A program made the translations under genes and the position numbers. Positions 1 to 9,071 of a DNA stretch of 54,286 nucleotides are shown here, in pieces. This DNA is from Candidatus Methylomirabilota bacterium. Lineage in GTDB: Bacteria > Methylomirabilota > Methylomirabilia > Rokubacteriales > CSP1-6. The notes beneath the pieces were generated by a model. That model ran no database searches. It had not been told where the DNA came from and worked only from the letters and a program-made list of their open reading frames with translations. How positions within the stretch are numbered: the stretch's first letter is position 1; each line of letters starts with the position of its first letter. The DNA is taken from positions 1-54,286 of the forward strand of contig DASTFB010000022.1 of NCBI GenBank assembly GCA_035709005.1. The letters are read 5' to 3'.

Positions 1-408
1 CCAGGATGCGGCGTGCGCTTCGCCCAGGGGCATCATCTCCGCCACTGGGCGCAGGGTGGCCCGACAACGCTCTCCAACCTCGCGCTGTTGTGTCGCCGGC
101 ATCACCGCTCGGTCCATGAGGAAGGCTACCGGGTCGATCGACAGCCCGACGGGACGCTCCAGTTCCGACGGCCGGACGGCCGCCCGCTGCCGGAGGTGCC
201 GCCGCCTGCTGCGGTGCCCGATGATCCCGTGCAGGCCCTACGAACGCGTCACGACTCGCAGGGCCTCCACCTCGACGCGCGAACGGCCTGCCCCGGGTGG
301 CTCGGAGAGCGCCTTGATGTCGGTTGGGCAATCGACGTCCTGCATCCCCGCGCCCTGGGCGAATCGATCGCCGACGACGAGGATATCGCCGACCGCGACG
401 TCGAATAA
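1..408 (+). CDS. HNH endonuclease domain protein, C-terminal part (5' truncated by window edge)
   Basis: The frame is open from base 1 to a TAA at 406-408. The visible 135 residues begin with a Cys-containing turn followed by GHHLRHWAQGG, then LSNLALLCRRHHRSVHEEGY, which is the beta-beta-alpha metal fold of HNH nucleases: a His-His pair, a central Asn and a downstream His pair, with Cys residues able to hold a structural zinc. The tail ending around LDVGWAIDVLHP is typical of the DUF222/HNH (13E12-repeat-like) proteins that are present in many copies in GC-rich soil bacteria. The N-terminal DUF222 part would lie outside the window. It is followed at once by broken genes, so it may itself belong to a repeat-rich, rearranged spot. 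Family assignment is from motif recognition; activity is unknown. Confidence 0.75.
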   Translation, partial: PGCGVRFAQGHHLRHWAQGGPTTLSNLALLCRRHHRSVHEEGYRVDRQPDGTLQFRRPDGRPLPEVPPPAAVPDDPVQALRTRHDSQGLHLDARTACPGWLGERLDVGWAIDVLHPRALGESIADDEDIADRDVE

Positions 409-412
409 ATTC

Positions 413-1595
413 TCAGCGATCGGGCTCACGCCGCTCCCCCCGATCATCCTCGGCTATCAGGTCTACAACCATCTCGCCGAGCGGGACCTCAAGACGATGC
501 AGGTCGGGCCGGCCCTGGCCGCCTCCTGGAAACCCCTGGACGACACCACCTGGGAGGTCCGCCTGCGCCAGGGCGTGAAGTTCCACGACGGCACCCTCTT
601 CACCGCGCGGGACGTCAAGGCCACTTTCGATCGCGTGCTCGACCCGACCAAGAAGCTCACCGCCCTGGTGATGCAGTCCGAGAAGGTGATCAAGGAGAAG
701 GGGCACGACTGGATGCAGGAGCATCCGATCGGCACCGGCCCCTACAAGCTCCTCAAGTGGGTGCGCAAGCGGGAGCACCTCCTGGTCCGCAACGACGACT
801 ACTGGGGCCCCAAGCCGGCCTTCAAGTACGCGCGGATCCGCATCATTCCCGAGAAGGCAACGGAGATCGCCGAGCTCATCTCCGGCGGGGTCGACATCAT
901 CAAGGCGGTCCCGCCCGACCAGATGGACGTGATCAACAAGTCCGGGATCGCCCGGACATCCGCCGCACCCATCCTGAGGACGGCCATGCTCCAGCTCGAC
1001 CAGGCGGGGCGGAGCGGCGACAGCCCGTTCAAGGATCGTCGGGTGCGCCAGGCCGCGAACCTGGCCATCGACGCCGACGCCATCATCAAGCACGTGCTCA
1101 ACGGCCTCGGCGACCGGGTGGCCACCGCCGTGAACCCGATGGCCTTCGGCTACGACCCGAGCCTCCGGCCCTACACGCAGGACCTCGCCCGAGCCAAGAA
1201 GCTGCTCGCCGAGGCCGGTTACCCCAACGGCTTCGACTTCCGGTTCCGTACACAGGCCCCGATCGTGGAGCCCGGCATCGGCCAGACCAATGAGGCCATC
1301 ATCGCCGACCTGGCCAAGGTGGGGTTGCGCGCCCAGCAGAGCTTCATCGGAGAGAGCGTCCCGTACAACAGCCAGGTCAAGGAGGGCAAGGCCGGCCCCA
1401 TGTTCAACTGGTCCTGGGACTGCAACAAGCAACTCGACGACCTGATCCACGCCGCACGCTCCACGCTGGACCCGAAGAAGCGCACCGAGGTCTACGCCAA
1501 AGCCCAGAAGCTCCTCTTCGACGACGCCGCCTACGTCTTCAAGTGGGGACTGCGCGGCGTGTGGACGTCCGATGAGCCACGCCCCCATGAAACGC
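413..1595 (+). pseudogene. Remnant of an ABC transporter substrate-binding protein (extracellular family 5, peptide/DppA-like)
   Basis: From about 420 the frame encodes recognisable family 5 solute-binding sequence: YNHLAERD, the WEVRLRQGVKFHDG motif, then HPIGTGPYKLLKW and a C-terminal AARSTLDPKKRTEVYAKAQ block. No signal peptide and no N-terminal lobe start are present; the frame is simply open from the preceding HNH region. Compared with the family, about 40 residues are missing between LDPTKKLTA and VMQSEKV (near 660), and several tens of residues are missing between MFNWSWD and CNKQLDDL (near 1425). Both losses preserve the frame. At about 1595 the sequence switches without a stop into a permease C-terminus. 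I read it as a decayed gene; an assembly collapse of related copies is the alternative. No function is expected. Confidence 0.7.
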
Positions 1596-1831
1596 TACCG
1601 CTCCAGATCGCGCAGGTGATCATCCTCGAATCGTTTCTGTCGTTCCTCGGGCTGGGCATTCAACCACCGACCCCGGCCTTGGGCAACATGCTCGGCGAAG
1701 GACGTCTCGACATGCTGAACTCCTGGTGGATCGCCACCTTCCCCGGCCTCGCCATCTTCGTGACGACGCTCGTCATCAACCTGATGGGAAACGCCCTGCG
1801 CGACTGGCTGGACCCTCATATGAAGCTCTGA
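1596..1831 (+). pseudogene. Remnant of an ABC transporter permease C-terminus (DppC/OppC type)
   Basis: The last roughly 78 codons before the TGA at 1829-1831 encode the end of a binding-protein-dependent permease: FLSFLGLGIQPPTPALGNML is the conserved cytoplasmic EAA-loop region that contacts the ATPase, followed by a last membrane segment and a NALRDWLDPHMKL tail. The first five transmembrane helices are missing. It is joined in frame to the decayed substrate-binding protein, so a deletion has removed everything between the two genes of a former dipeptide-type ABC operon. It cannot form a transporter by itself. The family call is firm from the motif; the history is inferred. Confidence 0.7.
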
Positions 1832-2007
1832 GGGTCTGCCCGAGTCGTCCTTCGCCGAACGACCTCCTCGACGACGGGCACTCGCTGATCGTCACGGGCG
1901 GGACCAGCGCGTCGTATCGTCCCCGGCCGCTCCTCCCCGGAGTGGCTGGGCGAGCCTCTGGATGGGCAGCCTCATGGCGATCGCAGTCACGCGGCGAAGA
2001 GTGTGCT

Positions 2008-2169
2008 TCACAGGGCAGGATTCTTCATCTCCGCCTCGGACTGCTCCAGCCAGAACCGCATGTCCATCTCGCGGTACATGGTGGTCGCGGTGGCTTCCGG
2101 GCGCCGGATTGTGTGCCGGTACAGCTTGCCGAGGCCGAGGTGACAGTGGGCCACGAGAGCCAGGACTTC
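2008..2169 (-). pseudogene. C-terminal fragment of a TPR-containing adenylate/guanylate cyclase-type regulator
   Basis: The complement strand, ending at a TGA at 2010-2008, reads LVAHCHLGLGKLYRH, then ATATTMYREMDMRFWLEQSEAEMK. This matches the last TPR hairpins of the large cyclase/AAA-ATPase/TPR regulators that are abundant in uncultured soil bacteria, whose usual ending is a GLGKLYRRTG stretch, several residues, then TATTMYREM. About ten residues are missing between the two parts, and nothing upstream continues the gene. Only about 54 of the usual 1000 or more codons remain, so this is debris. The identification rests on pattern memory rather than an alignment. Confidence 0.55.
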
Positions 2170-2331
2170 GCCTCCCTATCCGACCACCAAGTGTCCGTAA
2201 TCGTGAATATCTTGGCATGGCACGGCCGCTGCTGTCCGGCGCCCTCTATCGGGGCCGGAGCGGTGGCTTCAAGCGCTCTCAGCGTGTTCTTGCCCCGGAC
2301 CGCTCGCGCCCGGACGCGTCAGCGGTTCGTC

Positions 2332-2570
2332 ATGCGCGACGACCCGTTTTTCAGGGAGAACAGCCGGCGTCTCCAGGCCGCGTTGCAGGATATCGGCAGG
2401 CCCTACGGCATGCTGGACGCCAGGGACGAGCTGGGCGATGGCGGTGAGGCGGCGGCGATCGCCTTGATCGAGGCGGGCCGCTCAAGGACCCCGAGCTCTA
2501 CGTACCGGTGCCCTCGCGAAGCCGCGAGCGGCCGGTCAAGTCGCGGATCGAGAGCGGGGGGCGGTGTCGC
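2332..2570 (+). pseudogene. Frameshifted fragment of an unrecognised protein
   Basis: From the ATG at 2332 the frame gives a protein-like sequence, DDPFFRENSRRLQAALQDIG, then LDARDELGDGGEAAAIALIEA. Near 2477 the good reading moves to the next frame, where GPLKDPELYVPVPSRSRER follows naturally. A single lost base would explain this. I do not recognise the family. It sits inside a stretch of other gene remnants with no intact gene, so I treat it as a dead fragment. Confidence 0.3.
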
Positions 2571-2655
2571 TCCCGACCAGCGCGGGGCCCTGGGAGGCGG
2601 CGGCTTGCCCGAGTAGTCGGGACAGGCCGCCGCGCGGACACTCCCGGGCGCGCGC

Positions 2656-3393
2656 CTATCCTCGCGGCGTGTGCATCGCCAAGAACTCTTTCACCCGCGC
2701 CTTCGCCGCCACCAGTGCCTCGCCCGTCTTCCACTCCTGGACGAACTCCGCGTTGGGCAGCAGCTTGGCCACCTCCTCGGAGATCGGGTACGGGTGCGCC
2801 TCGTCGTTGCCGGCCAGGACCAGGCACGGCGTCCGGCAGCTCGACACGAACGCGCGGTCCACGCTGTAGACGAAGCCAGGCGCGTACAGGTTCTGGTAGA
2901 AGGCGTCGAGCACCTGCTCGGTGGCCTCGGGATGGCTGTCCCCCAGGCTCTTGGCCCAGGCGTCGAACCGGGCGGCGCGGCCAGGCTTCATGGGACCCAC
3001 GCGGCCGATGGGCTGGGCCAGCACGGCGGACTGGATGCGCTGTGGCTGGGCCTTCAGCAGGCTCATGATGAACGACCCGCCGATGCACTGGCCGTAGAGA
3101 TGGCACTTGTCGATCTTCAAGTGATCCAGGACCGCGATGTGGTCGGCGGCGTAGGTGTGCCAGCCGTCCTGGGCGGTGATGGGGGCGTGCGACTTGCCGC
3201 CGGCGTTGCGCTGGTCCATCGCGATGACACGGAAGCTGCCGGCGAGCTCGGTGATGGGGTTGATGGGCGCGGACGGGCCGTGCCACACGTCGATGATGGA
3301 CTGCAACCCGGCGGGCGCGAACGTGAGGACGGGGAAGCCCTGGCCGAACTCCTCGTAGTGGATCGTCGCTCCGTCGTGCTGGAAGGTCGGCAT
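2656..3393 (-). CDS. Alpha/beta-hydrolase fold protein with a Cys nucleophile elbow
   Basis: This is a 245-residue protein of the alpha/beta-hydrolase superfamily with no signal peptide. The nucleophile elbow is GQCIGG with Cys103 where most members have Ser, as in dienelactone hydrolase. The acid position is in GNDEAHP (Asp197). The usual catalytic His near residue 225 is absent: the sequence there is EWKTGEAL. His200, three residues after the Asp, is the only nearby candidate. It is the last gene of a three-gene minus-strand operon after a LigB-type dioxygenase and a cupin, 13 bases after the cupin stop, so a role in hydrolysing a ring-cleavage product fits but is inferred. The ATG at 3393 has a purine-rich AGAAAGGA ribosome site. 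Confidence 0.8.
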   Translation of the reverse strand: MPTFQHDGATIHYEEFGQGFPVLTFAPAGLQSIIDVWHGPSAPINPITELAGSFRVIAMDQRNAGGKSHAPITAQDGWHTYAADHIAVLDHLKIDKCHLYGQCIGGSFIMSLLKAQPQRIQSAVLAQPIGRVGPMKPGRAARFDAWAKSLGDSHPEATEQVLDAFYQNLYAPGFVYSVDRAFVSSCRTPCLVLAGNDEAHPYPISEEVAKLLPNAEFVQEWKTGEALVAAKARVKEFLAMHTPRG

Positions 3394-3406
3394 GGTCGTG
3401 TCCTTT

Positions 3407-3940
3407 CTACTGGTTCTTGAGCGGCTCGGCGTCGATCAGGACGAAGAGCATCCGGGCCACGCTGTCGCTCCGATTCGACCAGGCGTGATAGGTCCCACGC
3501 TGGATGAGCACGTCGCCCGACCGCATGAGGGTCTCATCCTCGTCCAGAACGGCCCAGATCTCGCCCTCGAGGCAGACCGCGTAGTCGACGGTGTCGGTCG
3601 CGTGGAACCCCGGGTGCCGCGCTGACCGCTCGGGAGTCGTCTTGCAGCCGCGCCGTTGCAGCTCGTCGGGCGTATAGGCGCGCCACGAGTCTGGCGGGAT
3701 GTCGGTGATGCGGATGACGCTGCCGCCCCGGTGAGCGGGCGGCGTCCTGAGGATGACCCCGTCGGGAACGGGGTCGTGGGAGCCCTGGTTCGACGCAGGG
3801 GCCGACTCCGTCTTCCACAACCCGACCCGCACTGCCTCCCCGGGCCGGACTTCTCCCGCCGGCAACAGAGTGTCCGAGAGAATGAACGAGCGACCAGCGT
3901 CATTCACGCCGGTCACGATCCGGCGCACTTTTCCCGGCAT
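3407..3940 (-). CDS. Cupin domain-containing protein
   Basis: This is a 177-residue soluble protein. The C-terminal half carries a single cupin barrel: GFHATDTVDYAVCLEGEIWA resembles cupin motif 1 (with one His and a Glu) and GDVLIQRGTYHAWSN is motif 2 with its Gly and His. The N-terminal half is an uncharacterised extension with RIVTGVNDAGRSF. Such two-part cupins are common in aromatic-degradation neighbourhoods and are usually annotated only by fold. It lies between the dioxygenase (22 bases upstream) and the hydrolase, so it may be a metal enzyme or regulator of the same pathway. The start at 3940 has a G-rich ribosome site about 4 bases upstream. Confidence 0.8.
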   Translation of the reverse strand: MPGKVRRIVTGVNDAGRSFILSDTLLPAGEVRPGEAVRVGLWKTESAPASNQGSHDPVPDGVILRTPPAHRGGSVIRITDIPPDSWRAYTPDELQRRGCKTTPERSARHPGFHATDTVDYAVCLEGEIWAVLDEDETLMRSGDVLIQRGTYHAWSNRSDSVARMLFVLIDAEPLKNQ

Positions 3941-3962
3941 CGTTTCCCCCGTCGCTACGCGG

Positions 3963-5021
3963 TCACGGCCGGAAGACGGCGAACACCTTGTCCGAGTTGG
4001 TGATCCACGACTCGAGGAACGTCGCCTCGTCGGGCCGGCGGTTGAGCTCGGCCATCGCCCCGGCCAGACAGAACCAGTTCAGCACCTCGTGATGGCCCCG
4101 ATCCTCCGCTTCCTCGATCGTGGTGGTGCGCCACGTGGCCCAGTCGCCGGTCCTGAGCGCCTCGTAGTACCGCTTGTCCGACTCCACGTCCGGGAACATC
4201 AGCGAGTGCTTGGCGACCAGGAACGAATGGCTCCAGCTGGACGAGGCGATGACGGCCACTCGCCAGGGGCTGCGGCTCAGCACCCGGGCCACTGCCGCCC
4301 CCACCTGGAAGCAGCGCCACGGCTGCGGGCCCGGGGGGTCGAGTTCGCCCTGCGCGACGGTCTTCGCCGCCTGCGACGGGGTCTGCGGCTCGCCGTGAGC
4401 CCCGATCAGCCAGCGCCCGTAGGCGTTCACGGTGAACGGCACCACGGGGTACGGGAAGCCCTTACGGTCGATGTCCAGGTAGAGGATGGAGTTCACGAAG
4501 GCGTGTCCCAGGGGATGGTGGAGCGGCTTGTAGGCGTAGGCCACGTCGATCCCCTCGCCCAGCAGGCCGGTCACCAGGTGCTTGGCCGCCTTCCGGTGCC
4601 CCTTGACCGTGAACGTCTTGTCGGCGGGCTCGTCCCACCAGTTCTCCGCGCGCTGGTGGCCCTTCCACGGCTGGACGTCGACCGAGTCGTAGGCCAGCAC
4701 CGAGAACGGGGGCACGCAATCCTCTTGATAGTTCTCGTACTGGTCATCGCCCCACAGCAGGACGAAGTCGGGCTCGAACGCATCGAGCTCGGCCCGCGTC
4801 CTGCGGAAGTGATGGATCAGATCGTTCCGATGCTTGTCGGAGTGGGCCTGGCCTTCGTCGGTGCCCCACTGCTCGCGCATCGTCGGATGCCAGTTGGCCG
4901 GCGACCGCAGCTGCTCGGGAAGCAAGGGGTCGGCCAGCAGGAGCTTGATCCGCCGGCTCATGTTGCCCTTGTAACAAAGCGGGGGGTAGTGGGTGATGCC
5001 GAGCCCGAGGATCTGTCCCAT
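3963..5021 (-). CDS. Class III extradiol ring-cleavage dioxygenase, catalytic (LigB/subunit B type)
   Basis: This is a 352-residue protein resembling the LigB superfamily that opens catechol-type rings with Fe(II). It begins LGLGITHYPPLC, in which the early His belongs to the metal site. LLWGDDQYENY follows the expected strand, and two later His-containing stretches (KPLHHPLGHAF and SSSWSHSFLV) hold further metal or acid-base residues. It is the first gene of the LigB-cupin-hydrolase operon. AGGAGG stands 8 bases before the ATG at 5021, and a perfect TATAAT lies at 5047-5042. The substrate cannot be deduced; related enzymes act on protocatechuate, homoprotocatechuate or aminophenol-type substrates. 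Confidence 0.82.
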   Translation of the reverse strand: MGQILGLGITHYPPLCYKGNMSRRIKLLLADPLLPEQLRSPANWHPTMREQWGTDEGQAHSDKHRNDLIHHFRRTRAELDAFEPDFVLLWGDDQYENYQEDCVPPFSVLAYDSVDVQPWKGHQRAENWWDEPADKTFTVKGHRKAAKHLVTGLLGEGIDVAYAYKPLHHPLGHAFVNSILYLDIDRKGFPYPVVPFTVNAYGRWLIGAHGEPQTPSQAAKTVAQGELDPPGPQPWRCFQVGAAVARVLSRSPWRVAVIASSSWSHSFLVAKHSLMFPDVESDKRYYEALRTGDWATWRTTTIEEAEDRGHHEVLNWFCLAGAMAELNRRPDEATFLESWITNSDKVFAVFRP

Positions 5022-5041
5022 GGGATGCCCTCCTGGCCGGG

Positions 5042-5047
5042 ATTATA
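5042..5047 (-). promoter_or_regulatory. -10 box (TATAAT) of the ring-cleavage operon
   Basis: The complement of 5042-5047 is a perfect TATAAT, 20 bases upstream of the dioxygenase start. The region 17 bases further upstream is GC-rich and has no clear -35 match. It is striking against the local base composition. Confidence 0.5.
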
Positions 5048-5108
5048 GCTGTGGAGCCCGGCCCGCGGTATCCTGGCGTCCGTTCGATCGCCCTTCGCGA
5101 GGTGGGTC

Positions 5109-5801
5109 ATGCTCTATGAGCTGCGTCGCTACGATGTCGCCGCCGGCAAGCTGCCCGCGCTCCTCGACCGCTTCGGCAACTTCACGGTGCACAAGTGGAA
5201 GGAGTACGGCTTCCGCCTGATCGGCTTCTGGACGCCCCTCATCGGCGAGAAGAGCAACCAGGTCGTGTACATGTGGGGCTGGGAAAGCTACGAGGAGCGC
5301 ATCAGGAAGAGCAAACCATGGCGGGCCGATCCCGAGCGGGCCCGGGTGTGGGAGGAGACCCAGCGCGACGGGCCGCTGGTGAACCGGGTGTACAACCAGC
5401 TCATGGAGCCGACCACGTATTCCCAGCTCGACCGCGGGGAGCCGTATGGCCCCGACGCGGCGACTCGCAGCCCGTACCTCTTCGAGCTGCGCGAGTACCA
5501 GGCGATGCCGCAGAAGATCGTTAACATCGTGAACCGGTTCGGCAACTTCACCTGCGAGGCGTTCAAGAAGCACGGCTTTCGCCAGGTGGGGTACTGGCTG
5601 AATACCATGGGTGGCAACGATCATCAGCTCATCTACATGCTGGCCTGGGAGGGCGTGGACGAGCGTGTGGCCCGGTTCGACGCGTTCGCCAAGGATCCGG
5701 AGCGCGCGCGCGTGTTCGCCGAGAGCGAGAAGAACGGGCCCATCGTACAGCAGGTGACCAGCACGATCCTGCGGCCAACGGCGTTCTCGCCCATGAAGTA
5801 A
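5109..5801 (+). CDS. Tandem NIPSNAP family protein
   Basis: This is a 230-residue protein made of two copies of the ~100-residue ferredoxin-like NIPSNAP domain. Repeat 1 starts MLYELRRYDVAAGK with WKEYGFRLIGFWT; repeat 2 starts near residue 121 with LFELREYQAMPQK and FKKHGFRQVGYW. Both contain the N-x-V/L-x-Y-M-W-x-W-E strand. The family is a dimeric alpha/beta barrel of mostly unknown role, frequent beside oxygenase genes. It is divergent from the LigB operon with 87 bases between the starts, and a TATCCT hexamer stands at 5069-5074. The gene ends immediately next to the convergent kinase stop. Confidence 0.85.
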   Translation: MLYELRRYDVAAGKLPALLDRFGNFTVHKWKEYGFRLIGFWTPLIGEKSNQVVYMWGWESYEERIRKSKPWRADPERARVWEETQRDGPLVNRVYNQLMEPTTYSQLDRGEPYGPDAATRSPYLFELREYQAMPQKIVNIVNRFGNFTCEAFKKHGFRQVGYWLNTMGGNDHQLIYMLAWEGVDERVARFDAFAKDPERARVFAESEKNGPIVQQVTSTILRPTAFSPMK

Positions 5802-8800
5802 CTACGAGACTTCGGCCAGGGCGCCTTCGACGGCCTCGTACAGGGTCGTGATGTCCCCCACCCGTGATCGGACCGCTTGAATCGGCTCCGTCCGGCTCAG
5901 CCGCTCGAGCTCCGCGCAACGATTCGACAGGGCGAACGCTCCCACCATCGCACTGGAGGACTTCAGGGTGTGGGCCGCCCGCTCGATGGCGATCGTGTCA
6001 CCCTGACCGGCCGCGTCCCGAAGCGTAGCGAGCAGCCCCGGAGCTCCGCGGAGGAACGTCTGGATGACCTCGCGTAGGGCCTCAGCGCCACCAAGCTCTG
6101 TGCCGAGCTGGTGGAGCACGCCTCGATCCACCACCTCGTCGCTTCGGTCCAGTGTCGCGGCGGGCCCCGCCGCGCGAGGGCAACACTCCGCCAGGGCCCG
6201 GCGCAGCTGGGCCAGGCTCACCGGTTTCACCACGTAATCGTCCATCCCAGCGGCCAGGCACGTCTGACGGTCTCCCTCCACGGCCTCGGCGGTCATCGCG
6301 ATGATGCGAGGCCGCTCCGACACCGGCCACCTGGCGCAGATCGCCCGGCTGGCATCGAGGCCGTTCATCTCCGGCATCTGCACGTCCATGAGGACGACGT
6401 CGTAAGGAGCCTCGGCCAGCCGTTCCAGCACCTCTCGTCCGTTGGCCACCACATCCGCGCGATACCCGAGCCGCTCGAGCATGCGCAGGGCGACCCGCTG
6501 GTTGAGGAGGTGGTCCTCGGCGAGCAGGATCCGCAGCGGCACCGGCGCCGGCTCCGCCGACCGCTCGTCGCGGCCCGAGGGGATCCGAGGCTCGCCGAGC
6601 GCTTGGCGAAGCCGCTCGCGTAGCTGAGCGAGCTTCAGCGGCTTGGTGAGGACAGCCGCGAACTCGGGCTCGCGGTGGTCGGGCGCCAGCGGACGGCTCA
6701 CCGACGACAGGAGAATGAGGGCCAGGCGCCGGGCCGCGGGCAGCTTCTGCAACTCCCGGGCCAGCGCGACGCCGTCCATGCCGGGCATCTGATAATCGAG
6801 CAGGGCGACGTCGTACGGATCGCCCCGACGGACCCAGGCCAGAGCCTCCGCCGGGGAGTCGGTCTCGCGGCTGAACATGCCCCACTTCCGAGTCTGGAGC
6901 CTGAGGAGCCGGCGATTGGTCGCGTTGTCGTCCACGATGAGCACGCGCCGGCCGGCCAGCTCGGTTGCCAGGTCCTCGCGCTCCGCCGAATCGAGCGCCT
7001 CGGCGGCATCGGCCACGATGGTGAAGTGGAATATCGAGCCCCGCCCCGGATCGCTCTCCACCCAGATCCGTCCCCCCATGCGCTCGCTCAGGCGCTTGCA
7101 GATGGCGAGCCCGAGCCCGGTTCCTCCGTAGCGCCGGCTGGTCGATGCGTCCACCTGGCTGAACGACTGGAACAGACGGTCCAGGCGCTCAGCGGGGATG
7201 CCGATGCCCGTGTCCCTCACCGCGAAATGCAGCTCGTGCCGGCCGTCGCCGAGCTCGCGCCCCACGACGGAGATGCTGATCTCGCCCACGTCGGTGAACT
7301 TGACGGCGTTGCTCAACAGGTTGACCAGGATCTGTCGCACGCGCCCGCCGTCGCCACGCAGCCTCGCGGCGGTCCCATCCTCCACGAGATAGGTGAGCTC
7401 CAGGTCCCTCTCCCGGGCCCGCGGGGCGACGAGCTGCAGGGCGTCCTCGACGCACGCCCGCACGTCGAACGGCCCATCCTCGAGATCCAGCCGGCCCGAC
7501 TCGATCTTGGAGAAATCGAGGATGTCGTTGATGACGGTGAGCAGGTGCTCGCCACTGGTCCGGATCGTCTCGGCGAACTCCCGTTGCTGGTCGTCGAGCG
7601 GCGTGTCCGCCAGCAGGGCCGACATGCCGACGACGGCGTTCATCGGGGTCCGGATCTCGTGGCTCATGTTGGCGAGGAACTCGGACTTGGCCTGGGTGGC
7701 CGCCTCCGCCGCCACTTTGGCCCGCTCCAGCTCGGCCTGAACCATCTGGCGCTCGATGAACTGGCCGATCTGCCGCCCGACAGCCTCGAACATCCTCAGG
7801 AGATTGTCGTCGGGCTCGCGGAGCTCCGGGCTGAAAAACTCCATCACGCCGTGAAATCCCCCGGGGCCCGTGACGGGAAAGCCGAACGCGCCGTGCAGGC
7901 CGTCACGGACCGCGCTGGAGGCTCGCGGGAAGTTGGCATCCCGCTGCACGTCGACGATCCAGGCCGACCGACCCGTCGCCCAGATCCGTCCGGGCAGGCC
8001 CACCCCGGGGGAGAACGTCATGGCCCGGCTGTGCTCGGCCAGCGCCTGGCCCTGCCCGGACGGCGCCAGCCAGGTCTCCCCACACCGCAGCACGTTGCCC
8101 TCAGGATCGACGCTCCATCGGACGGCGAGGCTCCAGTGCAGGCTCTGGCCGATGGCCTCGAGAAGCCGGGGCAGCGCGTCGGCAAGTGTTGGAGCCTCCG
8201 CGAGGATGGAGGTCGTCAGGTACTGGGTCGCCAGCCGGCTCTCGCTCGCTCTGCGCACCAGATCCGCGCGGTTCAAGGATCGTGACGTGGCCCAGATGAG
8301 GGCAGCGAACAGGACGATGGTGAGCGCCACCACGATGGCCGCCCCCAGCTCCGCCGAGATGATCCCGCCCTGCTCGCTCGCGAGCTTGAGCCATCCCAGC
8401 AACACCGGGATGAGGATCGCCGCGGGCAAGAGCCGGCGGGCCAGGACGCCGCCCGGATGGTCGGCGGTCACCACCGCCACCAGGCCGCTGCGGGCGCGGG
8501 CCCACAGAGTTCCCACGGACAGGCCGAGGAATGCGATCGCCGTCGGCAGCGCCATGGGAATGAAGTTGGCAACGCTGTACAGGCTGCCGACGCCGTACAC
8601 GTAGCCGACGACCGAGGTCAACGAGATGACGATCGGCGCCAGGAGCGTGAGCTGAGCGGGCCAGAAGCCGGCGCGTGGCTGCCAGTCCAGCACCAGCAGC
8701 GCCGCGCCGAGGAGAAGGAAATTGAGGCCGGTGTTCGGCGCCATGCGGTTGCCGACCAGGCGGTCGTGAAACAGCACCTGATCCAGCCCCGGGTTGCCGC

Positions 8801-9071
8801 CGATGAGGTATCCCGCCAGCGTGAGCGCGCCGACCAGCACCACCAGGCTCGCCAGCGCTCGCGCGACCCGGCGAACCGCCACACGCTCACCCGCCGAGCC
8901 GGTCCGAAGCCAGAGCGAGCCCGCCGCCAGCATGAACGTGAGCGCGGTCAGCGGGTTCATGGCCACGCTTCCGGCAAGCCACGCTCTGAGGGCCGGGGCG
9001 TCGAGCTGCCATCCCAGCAGCGCCACCCCGGCGACGAGGGTGGCTAAGATGCTGGCGGCGCGGGCCGTCAC
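5802..9071 (-). CDS. Hybrid sensor histidine kinase with two receiver domains and an HPt domain
   Basis: This is a 1089-residue phosphorelay protein. Residues 1-285 hold about eight hydrophobic helices (a membrane sensor region). Residues 300-435 form a GAF-like domain. HisKA contains [13 protein letters not shown] (phospho-His near 471). The ATPase domain has the N box [17 protein letters not shown] and [10 protein letters not shown] (580-660). Receiver 1 ([10 protein letters not shown]; Asp in [11 protein letters not shown], about 757), receiver 2 ([10 protein letters not shown]; Asp in [11 protein letters not shown], about 894) and a C-terminal HPt domain (AAHTLKSSS, about 1032) follow. 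I chose the GTG at 9071: it overlaps the upstream stop as GTGA and the membrane region begins there. The open frame further upstream is a shadow of the neighbouring gene. The signal sensed is unknown; the final output may be outside this window. Confidence 0.9.
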   Translation of the reverse strand: MTARAASILATLVAGVALLGWQLDAPALRAWLAGSVAMNPLTALTFMLAAGSLWLRTGSAGERVAVRRVARALASLVVLVGALTLAGYLIGGNPGLDQVLFHDRLVGNRMAPNTGLNFLLLGAALLVLDWQPRAGFWPAQLTLLAPIVISLTSVVGYVYGVGSLYSVANFIPMALPTAIAFLGLSVGTLWARARSGLVAVVTADHPGGVLARRLLPAAILIPVLLGWLKLASEQGGIISAELGAAIVVALTIVLFAALIWATSRSLNRADLVRRASESRLATQYLTTSILAEAPTLADALPRLLEAIGQSLHWSLAVRWSVDPEGNVLRCGETWLAPSGQGQALAEHSRAMTFSPGVGLPGRIWATGRSAWIVDVQRDANFPRASSAVRDGLHGAFGFPVTGPGGFHGVMEFFSPELREPDDNLLRMFEAVGRQIGQFIERQMVQAELERAKVAAEAATQAKSEFLANMSHEIRTPMNAVVGMSALLADTPLDDQQREFAETIRTSGEHLLTVINDILDFSKIESGRLDLEDGPFDVRACVEDALQLVAPRARERDLELTYLVEDGTAARLRGDGGRVRQILVNLLSNAVKFTDVGEISISVVGRELGDGRHELHFAVRDTGIGIPAERLDRLFQSFSQVDASTSRRYGGTGLGLAICKRLSERMGGRIWVESDPGRGSIFHFTIVADAAEALDSAEREDLATELAGRRVLIVDDNATNRRLLRLQTRKWGMFSRETDSPAEALAWVRRGDPYDVALLDYQMPGMDGVALARELQKLPAARRLALILLSSVSRPLAPDHREPEFAAVLTKPLKLAQLRERLRQALGEPRIPSGRDERSAEPAPVPLRILLAEDHLLNQRVALRMLERLGYRADVVANGREVLERLAEAPYDVVLMDVQMPEMNGLDASRAICARWPVSERPRIIAMTAEAVEGDRQTCLAAGMDDYVVKPVSLAQLRRALAECCPRAAGPAATLDRSDEVVDRGVLHQLGTELGGAEALREVIQTFLRGAPGLLATLRDAAGQGDTIAIERAAHTLKSSSAMVGAFALSNRCAELERLSRTEPIQAVRSRVGDITTLYEAVEGALAEVS

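Larger units (their letters stand above)
1832..2655. other. Gene-poor stretch between debris and the first intact operon
   Basis: Apart from the TPR fragment (2008-2169, minus) and the frameshifted fragment (2332-2570, plus), I see no supported gene, RNA or repeat here. Open frames exist on both strands, but they have the Arg/Pro/Gly-rich composition of random GC-rich sequence. Confidence 0.5.
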
